Assembly: GCF_011397635.1 (NCBI RefSeq)
Contig: NC_064762.1
Coordinates: forward strand, 20,051,479 to 20,115,478
Reading direction: 5' to 3'
Source of the DNA: Epinephelus fuscoguttatus
Lineage: Eukaryota; Chordata; Actinopteri; Perciformes; Serranidae
Length of the DNA stretch: 64,000 nucleotides
Shown: one piece after another, positions 36,264 to 46,725 of the stretch
Layout: each line of letters starts with the position of its first letter
Position numbering within the stretch: position 1 is the first letter of the stretch
Program-made: the position numbers and the translations under genes
Notes under the pieces: generated by a model
Seen by the model: only the letters and a program-made list of their open reading frames with translations
What the model was told of the DNA's origin: nothing
The model's database searches: none

Positions 36264-37996
36264 CGGTCACCTGCTTCAACCAGCTGCCAAAACAGACGCT
36301 GCAATAGTTTGGTTGTTTGGAAACTTCCTGTGTTATTAACTCAAATAAACTCAAACAGTTTATAGTGAAATGCATTAGTCATGCAGTCAAATAAACACAC
36401 TATAATGTGTAATGGAAGCTAAACCTTTGTAAGGTCAGCTCCAGCTCAACCTTTTTCATTTGGAACTTCTTGAATGTCTGGGGGTCTAATTATCTGCAAA
36501 CCTCAGTACAAATGAAAGGAACGGCACTGAGCTGATGCACAGTGTATGGTTGGTTAACAGTGTCACCTCAAAGCAAGAGGATTCCTGGTTCAAACCTGGA
36601 GTGAGGCGTTCCCTGCATGTTCTCCCTGTGTCAGTGTGGGTTTCTCTGGGTACTCCGGTTTCCCCCCACAGTCCAAAGACATGCAGGTTAATTGCTGACT
36701 CTAAATTGTCCATAGGTGTGAATGTGAGTGTGAATGATTGTCTGTCTCCATGTGTCAGCCCTGTGATAGTCTGGTGACCTGTCCAGGGTGTACCCCGCCC
36801 CTCGCCCAGTGTCAGCTGGGATAGGCTCCAGCCTCCCGCGACCCCTGACAGGATAAGTTATTACAGGAAAAATTAAAATGGAATGAATGGCAGTTCAGCT
36901 CACTGCAAAAAAAGGAGAAACTAAAGTGAGGAAAGTAAACAAAGGGCTAAAGTCAAGAGACTGTCAAACAAACTTATTTATTAGGTATGATTTTTTTAGG
37001 GTAAGCAACACTTCAACAGTCTAGATGAGCTGTGAGTGTCTATGAGTGTGCGTGGAAGCCAGAAAAGAGCAGTCACAGTAATCAGGCCCGAAAGTTCTGA
37101 GTAATGTTACAGAGAGAAATGTACACGATGGAGCAGCGGCTACACAGCAGGCCTCATAGGATCTTGCCAAAGTCATAAATGGATGGAATACGTCTCACTT
37201 TGGTTCTGTCAGTAGTGAAAGACAGACCATATTAGGCTGAGGAAAAGCAGCTCTTGTCTACCTGGAGCTTGAGGTGTTGGGACACATTAACCAGCATTAA
37301 CAACATGTGAAAATAAACTCCTGAAGATGAATTGCAGCACATAGCAGGGCAGCAGAATCTGTGAGACATTTTTGCCAAACCAAGTTACCAAGCCTGGGAA
37401 GTCAGTAATATGATCTGTGAGTCTGCAGCCAATGTTCATTACAGTGAGTGAGCCATCAAGTGAAATATTTTCTAACAGAGCAGGCTGAGCAGGTCAGAGG
37501 AAAATAAAAAAGACCCAACATCAGTCAAAAAGCTTCAATTAAATGTTTGACGTGTGCTCTGTAAGAAATCAACTCAATGCAGCACTTTATATTCTGTTTC
37601 TCTCCCCCCATAACAGACCACCCAGAGAGAGCAGCGCTCTTCTTCGTCTGCGGTGTGTGCTTGGGCCTCTTCCTCACACTCTTCGCCCTGGTGGTCCAGA
37701 TCTCCTGCCGCACCGACTGCCAGCCCCGCCAGCGGCCTCCTGCCAAGAAGCGAGCGCGCCCCACCGACTCATCCTCCGACTCCAGCGACTCGGACTCAGA
37801 CTGGGACACCACTTCAGATCTGTCGGCGAGGCGGCACCGGCGATTCGAACGCACACTAAACATGAATGTGTTCACATCGGCGGAGGAGTTGGAGAGGGCG
37901 CAGAGGCTGGAGGAGAGGGAGCGAATCATCCGGGAGATCTGGATGAACGGGCAGCCTGACATCCCCGGGACACGGAGCCTCAATCGGTATTACTGA
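30436..37996 (+). CDS. eva1a: EVA1-family single-pass membrane protein, 3' three coding exons (5' end not found in window)
   Basis: Three exons join in frame: 30436-30570 (phase-1 entry), 34371-34532 and 37617-37996, each with AG/GT borders; stop TGA at 37994-37996. The last exon encodes the EVA1 core: HPERAALFFVCGVCLGLF starts the transmembrane segment, then ISCRTDC, an acidic Ser/Asp run, RRHRRFERTLN, NVFTSAEELERAQRLEERER and the tail IREIWMNGQPD...GTRSLNRYY. This tail is nearly identical to vertebrate EVA1A (TMEM166/FAM176A), a lysosome/ER protein tied to autophagy and apoptosis. Exon two carries a Gly run from a GGA repeat and an internal Met (MSLISNALAAYTYIS) matching the usual short EVA1A N-terminus. 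Exon one begins VPKKLLQEQ, resembling the segment right after the second SUEL lectin domain in EVA1C, so a longer form with lectin exons upstream is likely. I found none of those exons in 1-30435. The symbol follows the C-terminus; eva1c-like is the alternative. Confidence 0.87.
30604..30651. repeat. (CA)n microsatellite in EVA1 intron
   Basis: CA run beginning 33 bp after the exon's donor site. Confidence 0.97.
31550..32310. repeat. Dispersed repeat with nuclear-receptor-like motifs
   Basis: Carries phrases typical of a fish repeat (CAATATCTCAAGAAAGCCTT, TTTGGCACAAATGTCCAC). At 31714-31735 it reads AGGTCA, A, AGGTCA, CTG, TGACCT: a perfect DR1 overlapping a perfect IR3 (ERE). A degenerate second unit lies near 32205-32240. 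The middle, from about 31800, may be a different insert. Confidence 0.6.
35005..35330. mobile_element. Dispersed element with AGGGTGCTTTCACACCT end
   Basis: The left terminus AGGGTGCTTTCACACCTG is typical of a fish MITE. Its internal part (35085-35245) is shared with 11400-11550. The right border was not found. Confidence 0.5.
36221..36261. repeat. (CA)n microsatellite in EVA1 intron
   Basis: Uninterrupted CA run. Confidence 0.97.
36533..36890 (+). mobile_element. tRNA-derived SINE, copy 2 (near full length)
   Basis: A/B-box-like head (TGGTTAACAGTG; GGTTCAAACC), then GTCAGTGTGGGTTTC, CAGTCCAAAGACATGCAGG, CCTGTCCAGGGTGTACCCC, CAGCTGGGATAGGCTCCAGC and a GAATG end. It is immediately followed (36889-36992) by the segment shared with 20739-20851. 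Confidence 0.8.
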
Positions 37997-39560
37997 GGAC
38001 TTCAGGGGCTTTTTATAGAAAGCTTACTTGAACAAAATTTAGGACGCACTTGGGTTGGAAGAGGCATGAGACACAGACATGAAGCTTTATCGTGCAAACT
38101 GACACTGATGAGACCGGTGAAAGGTTTGGCAGACTTGGGACGAAAGGGCTCCCACTCTGCTGATTTGCATTCTCCTCTGGGTATTGTAAGCTGTACCCCG
38201 TTCAGTAAGAGAATAAGCTCCCTCTCTGCGTGGTAAGCTCACCTCTTTCTGCCGGAAGCACGAGGTGAAAGGCTACACCGCCTTGGCCGTGACCTCAGCA
38301 CGCCTTTTTGAAGTGGGGATTTATGGGTTAGCCACCTTAGACACACATAGGCCTGTAGAGACTACATGGTGACTGAAGGACCAAGGCCTCAGATGGCTCT
38401 GCTTTACACAGAATGCGAGGCAGCTGCGAAAAGACTGCGACACTCAGAGCGTCACGCTCGGCACCCTCCAGTATTCAAGTGTGGACTTAACAGAGGGGCC
38501 GCGTAATGCAGGACGAAGCGTACAACGGGACAACGTGAGACAATCTTTCCACAGTGAATAACCATGCTGCCTTTTGAACTTTATAAAAACCAAAAGATAT
38601 TTTTGGGGGAATTCATCTCAACCCTTATGAAATCTATTTTATAATATTTAATAGTTTATTGGTGTTGTGTATTTTTGTTCTCAAGTATGGTTTATTATGA
38701 GATATTTTTATACTTGGCGAAGGTTGTCTGGCACCTCAGGGATGCAATCCTAGTGTTTCTGTGTTTGGTTGATGTATTTGCTTCCTAAAAAAAAAAGGGG
38801 GGGGATCGGCCCATTTAAACAGCTAATGTCAGCATTTAAAGAAAAGATTTAGAAATATCATATAAAGAACCTCAAAGAGGTTTAGTGATTTAACCTTATT
38901 TTTTTTTGATACAGTATGTTTAATTCACAGTGCAGTGCCTTTTCTAGCTATTAAGTCACTGTTGTCACGAGTGCAGCTGGTGAATAACCCAATAACTGGT
39001 CACATGATTGATCATATATGTATTCCCTTTTATTATTACAGTTGCTGTCTTGGTCACACGTTGCACTTGCTGTTCAGCCCAGATGCAAATGACCAGAATA
39101 TGCCAGTGCAAATTTCAGGTCTTGTGTCAACTTACTTCAAAGATCCCAGTGCTACACCAGATGTTTGTGGTAACCTCTGTTCATCATCTGGAGAAGGAAC
39201 CAGCACTGGAGGAAAGGTTCGCAGCGAACGTGACGCCTGCGTCTCTTAAATCATGTCGCCAGTTTAATAAAATAAGCTATTGTCAGTCCAGTTCTGTTTG
39301 CGCTGCCCTGGATTCGAGCGTAGAGATATTAATAGTTTTCATAAAGAGCTTGCTATTTTCCTGACTGAGAGTTTAACTTGAGAGCACACAGGACATATTA
39401 GGGGTCATCCGCATAAAGACTGCCACTCTGTAGTTTTTATAAAGACAGTTATTGTGTTTAAAATTTGAATGGGATTAAAATGTGCCGATAGCTGGTAAAG
39501 TGAGACCAAAATATGACTCCTGTGTTTGGAATAAACTGTGTTGAAAAAAAAATGTTTTGT
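37997..39560 (+). other. 3' UTR of the EVA1-family gene
   Basis: Non-coding sequence directly after the TGA stop. It is largely free of recognisable repeats and includes AT-rich stretches around 38630-38720. A canonical AATAAA lies at 39530-39535, after which an A-run begins, giving a plausible polyadenylation site near 39550. UTR length of about 1.55 kb is inferred from this signal only. Confidence 0.55.
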
Positions 39561-39604
39561 TTGATATTGCACATTTTCTTATGAGATTTTAAAATGTCAC
39601 TTCA

Positions 39605-40320
39605 AATAATAGAATAATAATAGAATGTATTTGAATAGCACCTTTCACAGAAATGAAATTCACAAAGTGCGCCCAAAAAATCCAGCAATGAAACATGCAA
39701 TCAATAAAAACAAAGGAAATATAACAAATAAAACAAGGCAACAAAAAGAAAGTAAAACAGAGCAGATCGGGCTACTGAGGCCCCAAACAGAAACATACCA
39801 GGGAACAAGCATTGGACAATTTAGGGTGGGACAAAGGCCATTTTGAAAAGATGGGTCTGGAGTCTGGAGCAGGGGACAGCCAGTAGATCCAGTTCTGAAG
39901 ATCTTAAGGACCTACTGACAATATAGGGATGGAGGAGATCACTGATGTGTTCAGGTGCCGGACTGTGGAGGGCTCTATATGCAAGAACAAGTATCTTGAA
40001 GTGAATGGGGGTTGACCTGTTGGACCTCCGTCTCTGGATTATTTGAAGACGATTCAGGGAGGATTTGTTCAGACAAATAAAAAGGGAACTACAGTAGTCC
40101 AGCCGGGAGGACACAAAAGCATGGATAATCATCTCCAGCTCGGGTCGAGACACTTCAGGCCTGATCTTTGTAATATTTCTTTGCTGAATAAAACAAGTAT
40201 GGGTCAGTGGTTGAACATGATGATCAAAATGCATGGCCTGATTGATCAAAAATAACACCAAGATTCCTGAAATTTGACGTATAGCTGACGAAAAGGGCCC
40301 AATATGGTGCATGATGCTTG
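39605..40320 (-). mobile_element. L2-type LINE RT C-terminal fragment
   Basis: The minus-strand translation gives FIQQRNITKIRPEVSRPELE, IHAFVSSRLDYCSSLFICLN, SSLNRLQIIQ, HFKILVLAYRALHSPAPEHI, SDLLHPYIVSRSLRSSE and LLAVPCSRLQT, the classic L2 RT tail. A middle piece between LQIIQ and HFKIL is deleted. An AT-rich 3' tail lies at 39605-39820. Confidence 0.88.
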
Positions 40321-40863
40321 TATTCTACTCCAATCATGTACAGTGCTTGCTCTATACTGTGGCACTCTGAGATAGGAACTGCTGTAATCTCATATTAATG
40401 TCATACTATACTTATACAGTAAACACACTGTACAATACAGTCATGAACTCCCATGTGTGTTAATGATGGATGACCTATGGGCATTGCTAGTAGTGAGATT
40501 TATTGGTGTTGCGTGCCCCCTAGTGGTGAAGTTAGAGCATTTCAGGTTGTGTGTAGGAGTGTGTGAATAAAAGTCACCCGTTTATGATCAATAATTGCAG
40601 TTATGGCAAATAATTTTCTAACATAACTTCTTTAATTGATTGTAGCACTAAAGCTTCTCGACACAGGAAACTGCAGAATAGATATGACGTCATATTATGG
40701 AGGATATGCAATTTTGCTTTTTACTATTTTTCAAATGTTTGCCGATATTAATTCCTTATCATTCATGATATAGCTTTATTTTTTTGTTTTATTTTTTAAG
40801 CTATGGTTTTTATGAATATTTGTTTACTTCACTTTATTTACTTGAAACTGTTGCTGTCGTGCC

Positions 40864-40923
40864 GTTACCATGGATACCACAAACTCAGCACTGCGGAGCT
40901 GTAGTGTGGCTTTACATGGTAAC
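40864..40923 (+). promoter_or_regulatory. RFX X-box-like motif and half-site upstream of efhc1
   Basis: GTTACCATGGATACC at 40864-40878 resembles the RFX X-box (GTNRCC, short spacer, RGYAAC); the left half is perfect and the right half imperfect. A GGTAAC half-site follows at 40918-40923. The block lies 93-152 bp upstream of the efhc1 start codon. RFX/FOXJ1 control of axonemal genes is well known; binding here is inference. Confidence 0.5.
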
Positions 40924-41015
40924 ACGACCTGACTTAGCTAACTTAGTTAGCTTAAAACCACTAACTAGTACTGTTCAACTTCTTGTGGTGAACAAATAAT
41001 ACTTTAATAGCAGCA

Positions 41016-44000
41016 ATGTCTTGGAACTGGAACAGCCATGGACTGCCATTTTTACCAGGATACACTTTTCGGGATGTAACGGTAAGAACTGCCCGTTAAA
41101 GTTAACGTTAAACTAGCTAGGTTAATGCTAATTTAAAATGTGTGGAGTTAAGTTACGTAAGGTTTTAACGTTTAATATTAGTTATAAGTTAAACGTAAGA
41201 AAAAACGCTGTTCACTTTATGTAATGTAAATGTCATTGTTGCATTCTTCCAGTCTTTACGCCCAATAAAGTTAAAGAAGGTGACATTTAAAACTAATTTA
41301 GGACGCTATTAGCTGAAATTTACGACATTAAACGAGTGTTTATTCCAGGGTTGTGTTATATGACATGTACAGGTGTTGCTATTATTCTGTCCACCTCTCA
41401 TACAGCACTTTTATTGCACAGTATAGACATTTTTCACAGCAGACATTTTGTGTTGCCATAGTAGGAGAACAGAGGTAAAACTGATAACGTTAATGATGGT
41501 GTAGTTCCATTAAGTGTCCCAGTAAGCTTTGTTAGTGAGCCAGCATGAACAATATCAGGGTTTCCTCTAAGTGGAATGCAGCCATCATTTGTGTTATCAA
41601 ATACAGCTGTGCTTTTCCTGCTATGACTGTTTTCAGTCCCTTTACACAAGTAAAAATACTGTTAGCAAACAAGTAAAAGCTCTGTATTGAAAATGTTACT
41701 CAAGTAAAAGTAAGTACGTGTAATTAGGATAATGTACTGTAAACCTTCAAGCCTGGGTTGAAATCAATGGGCCTATATTTGAGACAGGCTATATGGGACA
41801 GGCCTTTCATTCCTTTTGTACAAAACTGTCTCTCAGCAAAGATGGGAAATAAAACCAAATTGTTAATGTAAACCAGTATGAATGTTACCTGTTTAAAAAT
41901 AAGGCTTCAGATAATATATCAATTATGAATCATTTATTTAATCTAGTGCCGACAGACAGCACATTAAAGAGAGAGAAAGTTATGGCACTCGAGGATACTC
42001 ACAATAATCACACCTTACGGCTTATAATGTTTATGAAAAACCCTTTAGAATTTTTTGGTTTGTGGACCCTTACAGAGATAAGTGGGTAATCTCTCTTAAT
42101 CCCTCTTAATTCCTAACAAAACATAATATTTTTGTGCAAAACTCTTAATTTGTAAAGTAACTTGTAAGTAAAGCTGTCAGAAAAATGCATTTAAGTAAAA
42201 AGTAAAATGTTACCTTATGAAATGTAGTGGAGTAGAAGTATAAAGTGGCATGAAAAGAAAAGACTCAGGTAAAGTACAAGTACCTCAAAATTGCACTTAA
42301 GTGCAGTACTTTGGTGCGGCTGTGGCTCAGAGGTAGGGTGGGTCGTCCACCAATCGGGAGATCAGCAGTTCGATCCCTGGCTCCTCCTGTCTGCATGTCA
42401 AAGTATTCTTGACCAAGGATGAAACTGAGTAGCAGGCGGCACCTTGCATGGCAGTCTCGGCCACGTGTGTGAATGGGTGAATGTGACTTGTAGTGTAAAA
42501 AGTGCTTTGAGTGGTCGGATGACTAGAATGGCGCTATACAAATGCAGGTCCATTTACCATCACTGCTATGGCATGTGAAAATGTCAACTGTGAAAAAGGT
42601 CTATTGTTATGGACAGCAGGCTCAGATGATAATCGACCTTTGTGTTTACACTTGCATCAGTGTTGCAGATATTTCATGTACTTTAATTTGTGTTTCTGTT
42701 GTTATTTACCAAAGCTAATGTATTCCCTCTTGAATATTTCTCTGCAGAAGTCAGCCTTCCATCGTCCCCAGACACTTGGCTATAAGAATGGCTTTGCTCT
42801 GCCCAGTCGCCCCACTGTGGGCATTGGACAGGCTCCTCTTTTATCAGAGCAGTTGATCCAGCAGGAGATCAGTGAGCTGTCGTTTGAGACACCAGACGTT
42901 ATTTACGGCTCCCTTGACCAGAGCATGGAGAAAGAATTCTTCCCAGCTCATGTGGCTCTTGACAAGAAGGTACAATAAGGCCAAGAAGACCAGTATTTGA
43001 AGATTTTTCTTGCTGTTCAATTAAATGTTTGTCTCACCACTCTCTTGTCTTGTAGGTGCTGCGTTTCTATGGATACTTTCTAGAAAATATCCAGTTTTCC
43101 CCTGAAGAGGAGTGCCGCGTGCGCCCTGTGGTCATTTACTACTACCTGGAGGATGACAGCATGTGCATCATTGAGCCCATGGTGGAGAATTCTGGGATAC
43201 CACAGGGGAAACGGATCAAACGCCAGCGTTTGCCCAAGAATGAATTTGGAGAGCATTACCAGTGGAAAGAGCTCAATGTTGGCATGGACCTGGAGGTGTA
43301 CGGGGTCAAGTACCACATCACACAGTGTGATGCTTTCACACAGGTACAACACTCACCTGTGTGAATGCTCTTGCAGTGCTTTGTGTGTCTTCATTATTGT
43401 CTGTTGCTGTAACTACTTTCTGCCTGTCACTCATCATGTAAAGGAGTTCATGGAAAGTGAGGGCATTGTTGTGAACAACCCTGAGCCGATGCCTGTGGAT
43501 CCTTACAGTGAACGTCGCATACAGCCTCAGCCTTCCTACACAACACCCTCCGAATTTGACTGCATGCACCAGTTTCTCACCATGGATCGTAAGGTAATGG
43601 AAATTCCCTCCGTTCCAAACTAACTAGGTAAATATTACCAACTCTAATCTGGACGGCTATTAACAGAGAAGCATGGGTACAATAACATCTCCTATTAAAG
43701 CAAATTATAAAAGGAAGTTATTGTTATTATTATGTTGTATTTGCTTTTGCAAATTTCACACTAATAGTAGACAGCAGCGAGTGTAAATATGGATTAAGAG
43801 ACGACACTCACAACACCACTACCAGTTGGGGAATTACGAATGCATTTGGCACACTAACAATCTAACTCCAGGCTCTTCACCTCTTCTTGGTCAGGTGCTG
43901 CGTTTCTTTGCCCTGTGGGATGACAGTGACTCTCTGTTCGGGGACACCAGGCCTGTTACCATCCAGTATTTCCTGGTGGACGACACGGTAGAGATCAGAG

Positions 44001-46198
44001 AGGTCCACGAACCCAACAGCGGCCGGGATCCCTTTCCTGTCCTGATGCGCAGGCAGAAGCTGCCCAAGAAGATCAAACCAGAGTCCGGTGAGAGGCAATG
44101 ATGTGTCTGTTCCACTTTTAGCTGTGTAATTGCATTAAATCTGGTACAGTGCGTTGGTCAGGTATCTCTTTGCATGTAGTCATGTAAACAGTAAAAGTGA
44201 ATGCTTTTAGTAAGCGTCTCTTGCCCTGTAACTGAGTATTAGTTATACTGTTTTTGTCAACAATTTTATGCACTACAGAAAAAGCAGAGTCGTTTTTTAA
44301 GAGATATAAAAGATGTCTAAAAAGAAACTAACATCAATAACAATTCTCTTCTTATTTATTATCAGAGACATTTCCCAGCTGCGTGCTGGAGGTTTCAAAA
44401 CAGGAAGTAGATGAGTACTACTCCCCCAAAGACTTCAAGGTGGGACAAACGATGACACTGCTGGGCCGTCGCTTCCTGCTGTATGACTGTGATGGCTTCA
44501 CTAAAGAGTATTATCAAAAGAACCACCCTGATGTGGAGATCAAACCTTCAGAGGTTCCAAAAAAGACTGACCTGCTTCAGGAGACCAAGAAGGTGAGAAA
44601 CTTTTGTTTGCCTTTAAAAAACTATATCATCGGTATTCCCTGAAGGTATGTGACTTAATAAATGATAATTGTCTTCTCATTTATAACCCTCTCCTGTCTG
44701 TGTTTACAGGAGGTTCCCCCCTATAATGGTTTTGGCTCACTTGAAGACTCTCTGCAGAACTGTTTGTCTTTAATTCCCGAGCCTCCCAAAAAGAATGTGC
44801 TAAAGATGCTGGAAAACGACCACAAAGTGTTGCGCTACAGTGCCAGGCTGGTAAGTCAGTATGAATGAGAACATGTTTGTGCTGCTCCTTTGACTAAATA
44901 TTCTGAATGACTAGTGGCTGCTTTCACCAAAACTGAAACTGTACCTCCTTGCTGAAGTTTGCCTGTGTTACTGACATTCCAGGACTCCCAGAATCCTGAA
45001 GATGAGTGTCGACGTTTCATACTGTCCTACTTCCTGTCCAATGACATGATCAGTATTTTTGAAAAGCCCACTCGCAACTCTGGTATAATCGGTGGCAAGT
45101 TCCTGGAAAAGACACGCATCCCCAAACCGGGCTCTACGGTGGACAAGCCTGAGTTCTACTCACCTGCAGACTTTGCTATTGGAGCCACTGTGGAGGGTAA
45201 CGTTCCACTTTATCAGCCTGTATTTATTTTCCCGTTATCGTGTGTTGGTTTCCAAAAGAAATATTTTTTATTCAGAAACTAGGGCATCTTTTCTCCAAGG
45301 AATTAGCAGGAATAACTCATGTTGCTGCCTTCCATGTCTTCTGAGATAAATCAAGCTTTATCCAGAATTATATGTTAAAGGTGAAATCTGCAATTCTAAT
45401 CCAATACACTCCTCCAGTTAGCTTCGTGTTCTCTGTGTGCACTGAAAAAAATGTGGTCCTCATACAGCCCTGGCACTGTAAATGGGAAACAAACAAAGTG
45501 GCTTGGACCGAGCCACCTAAAACTATGCCAGCTTCTCTCCCTCTTCCACGTCCTCACCCATGAGGAACGGAGCTACACCATGATAGTAATGAAACATAAA
45601 TGACATCAGAGATATTACAGGAGCTTCTGAAGGAGCACTGGTTGCTGTTGTCTGATAATGTGCAGTGCTGGGAAAAAGAATTTCTCCTCTGGGACAACGA
45701 AGTCTAAGTCTGTAGGAGGGGTGCATTTGTTTAGGTGTTGAATTTAGATATCAACAATCTTTCTCCAGAATCGCAGACTCCACCTTCAAGTTAGATTCCA
45801 TTTTCCAGTAGGAGATCAATAGATAAGTCAGCTAAAATCTCAGCTCACTGCATCTTTCGCTCCTCTCTTGTCTGTTTTTGTAGTTTTCAGCCACCGCTTT
45901 GTGCTGACTGACGCTGACCACTATGTGCTGACGTACCTGGAGTCCAACGCAAGCCAGATCCCTTGTCAGACACTGGATTCTTTGCGCCAGAAGCTGGGTG
46001 TGAAGACAGCAAATAACCAGCCAGCTGACCAAAATGGTAAATAAATCAAATCAGCAAATCAGCAAAACACACATCTCTTCTCTTCTGTCAGTAGATGTCA
46101 CTTTACTTTGTAAAATTTTGGACTTTAACAATTTACACCCCCCTTTTTTTTTAAATCTATCTTTATCAGGTGACGATGTAGCAGAGCCATCTTCGTGA
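41016..46198 (+). CDS. efhc1: EFHC1 (myoclonin-1 family) DM10-domain axonemal protein, lacking EF-hand
   Basis: Ten exons splice to 1683 nt, 560 residues: 41016-41081, 42748-42969, 43056-43343, 43444-43593, 43895-44087, 44366-44592, 44710-44850, 44983-45196, 45884-46036, 46170-46198. All junctions are GT-AG with consistent phase. The start is the ATG giving [15 protein letters not shown], matching the HGLPFLPG of human EFHC1. Three DM10 repeats lie at roughly residues 95-195, 240-360 and 418-525, with hallmark pieces [45 protein letters not shown] and [20 protein letters not shown]1 binds microtubules and is a luminal (microtubule inner) protein of motile cilia doublets; variants in human are linked to juvenile myoclonic epilepsy. 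The mammalian protein is about 640 residues with a C-terminal EF-hand region; here the protein stops after a 9-residue last exon and that region is absent. EFHC2 fits less well. Confidence 0.95.
41646..42308. repeat. Interspersed repeat in efhc1 intron 1
   Basis: Ends carry ACTCAAGTAAAAGTAAGTAC and GGTAAAGTACAAGTACCTCA, phrases of a repeat common in fish (AAGTAAAAGTA / AGTACAAGTAC). The middle includes unique AT-rich sequence. Confidence 0.5.
42312..42562 (+). mobile_element. tRNA-derived SINE in efhc1 intron 1
   Basis: The head GTGGCTCAGAGGTAGGGTGG and GTTCGATCCCTGGCTCC form A and B boxes. The tail reads GTGTGAATGGGTGAATGTGA, AAGTGCTTTGAGTGGTC and GGCGCTATACAAATGCAGG to CCATTTACCAT. It is a different family from the 20.3/36.5-kb SINE. 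It lies 186 bp upstream of exon 2. Confidence 0.85.
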
Positions 46199-46725
46199 TG
46201 TCAGGCAAGGCTGGATTGCATTGTACACTCTGCACTAAATCAGACCACAAATCAAAGCCTCAACAGAATGTATCTTGACACTATAAATAAATACTGGACC
46301 AGCTGCAGAAAAGTTGATTTATTTGGCAGAATCTGACAGCTTCTGGAAATACAAAATACAGCTTTTTGGTGTTGGTGCGGTTGATCTCAAAATATCCTTC
46401 CTATATAGGGCATATACCAGGCAGTTGCCAAAGCCGAACATCAAATCTGATCAAAAATGCAAAGTTAAGTTAGAGTTGGGCAGTCAAGCGAGTACATTTT
46501 ATCAAGAGCACTATGTTTTCTCAGCCACACAGAGCAAACTGACGGTCAAATCAGGGACGCTTTTAGCATACTGGCATTAGCATTCAGCTAAAAGCAGAAG
46601 TGAAGGTGCCTCCACTGTGCTCAGTGCCACCCTTGATTGAGTCCACCTCCACCACCCTGTTGAGAATTGCCTAATCACCCTGCTTTTTACTGCAAGACTG
46701 TAGCCATCAAATTAACAATAAAGGG
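46199..46725 (+). other. efhc1 3' UTR region with two candidate poly(A) signals
   Basis: After the stop, AATAAA occurs at 46286-46291 (88 bp downstream) and again at 46717-46722. No EF-hand coding exon could be found here or in the following 1.4 kb; open frames do not show the D-x-D-x-G loop pattern. Confidence 0.5.

Larger units (their letters stand above)
34533..37616 (+). other. EVA1 gene intron before last exon
   Basis: GTAGGG donor and ATAACAG acceptor. Contents: a dispersed element starting AGGGTGCTTTCACACCT near 35005, a CA microsatellite at 36221, and a tRNA-derived SINE at 36533 followed by part of another repeat. No coding exon seen. Confidence 0.7.
39561..41015. other. Intergenic between EVA1 gene and efhc1
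   Basis: About 1.45 kb. An antisense L2-type LINE fragment fills 39605-40320. The remaining 0.7 kb up to the efhc1 start carries the candidate promoter motifs at 40864-40923 and no further gene. Confidence 0.65.

Noticed and set aside
36037..36375. Open frames on both strands around 36.2 kb
   Set aside because: They are created by the CA/TG microsatellite and have no homology pattern.
37525..37983. Minus-strand frame opposite the last EVA1 exon
   Set aside because: It is a shadow of the real exon; GC-rich codon composition keeps the opposite frame open.
42312..42390. Possible tRNA gene
   Set aside because: A and B boxes are present but no cloverleaf follows, and the sequence continues into a SINE tail ending in CCATTTACCAT.
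45372..45726. Open frames between efhc1 exons 8 and 9
   Set aside because: The sequence is intronic: exon 8 ends at a GTAACG donor in the right phase and exon 9 resumes with the conserved [13 protein letters not shown] segment.
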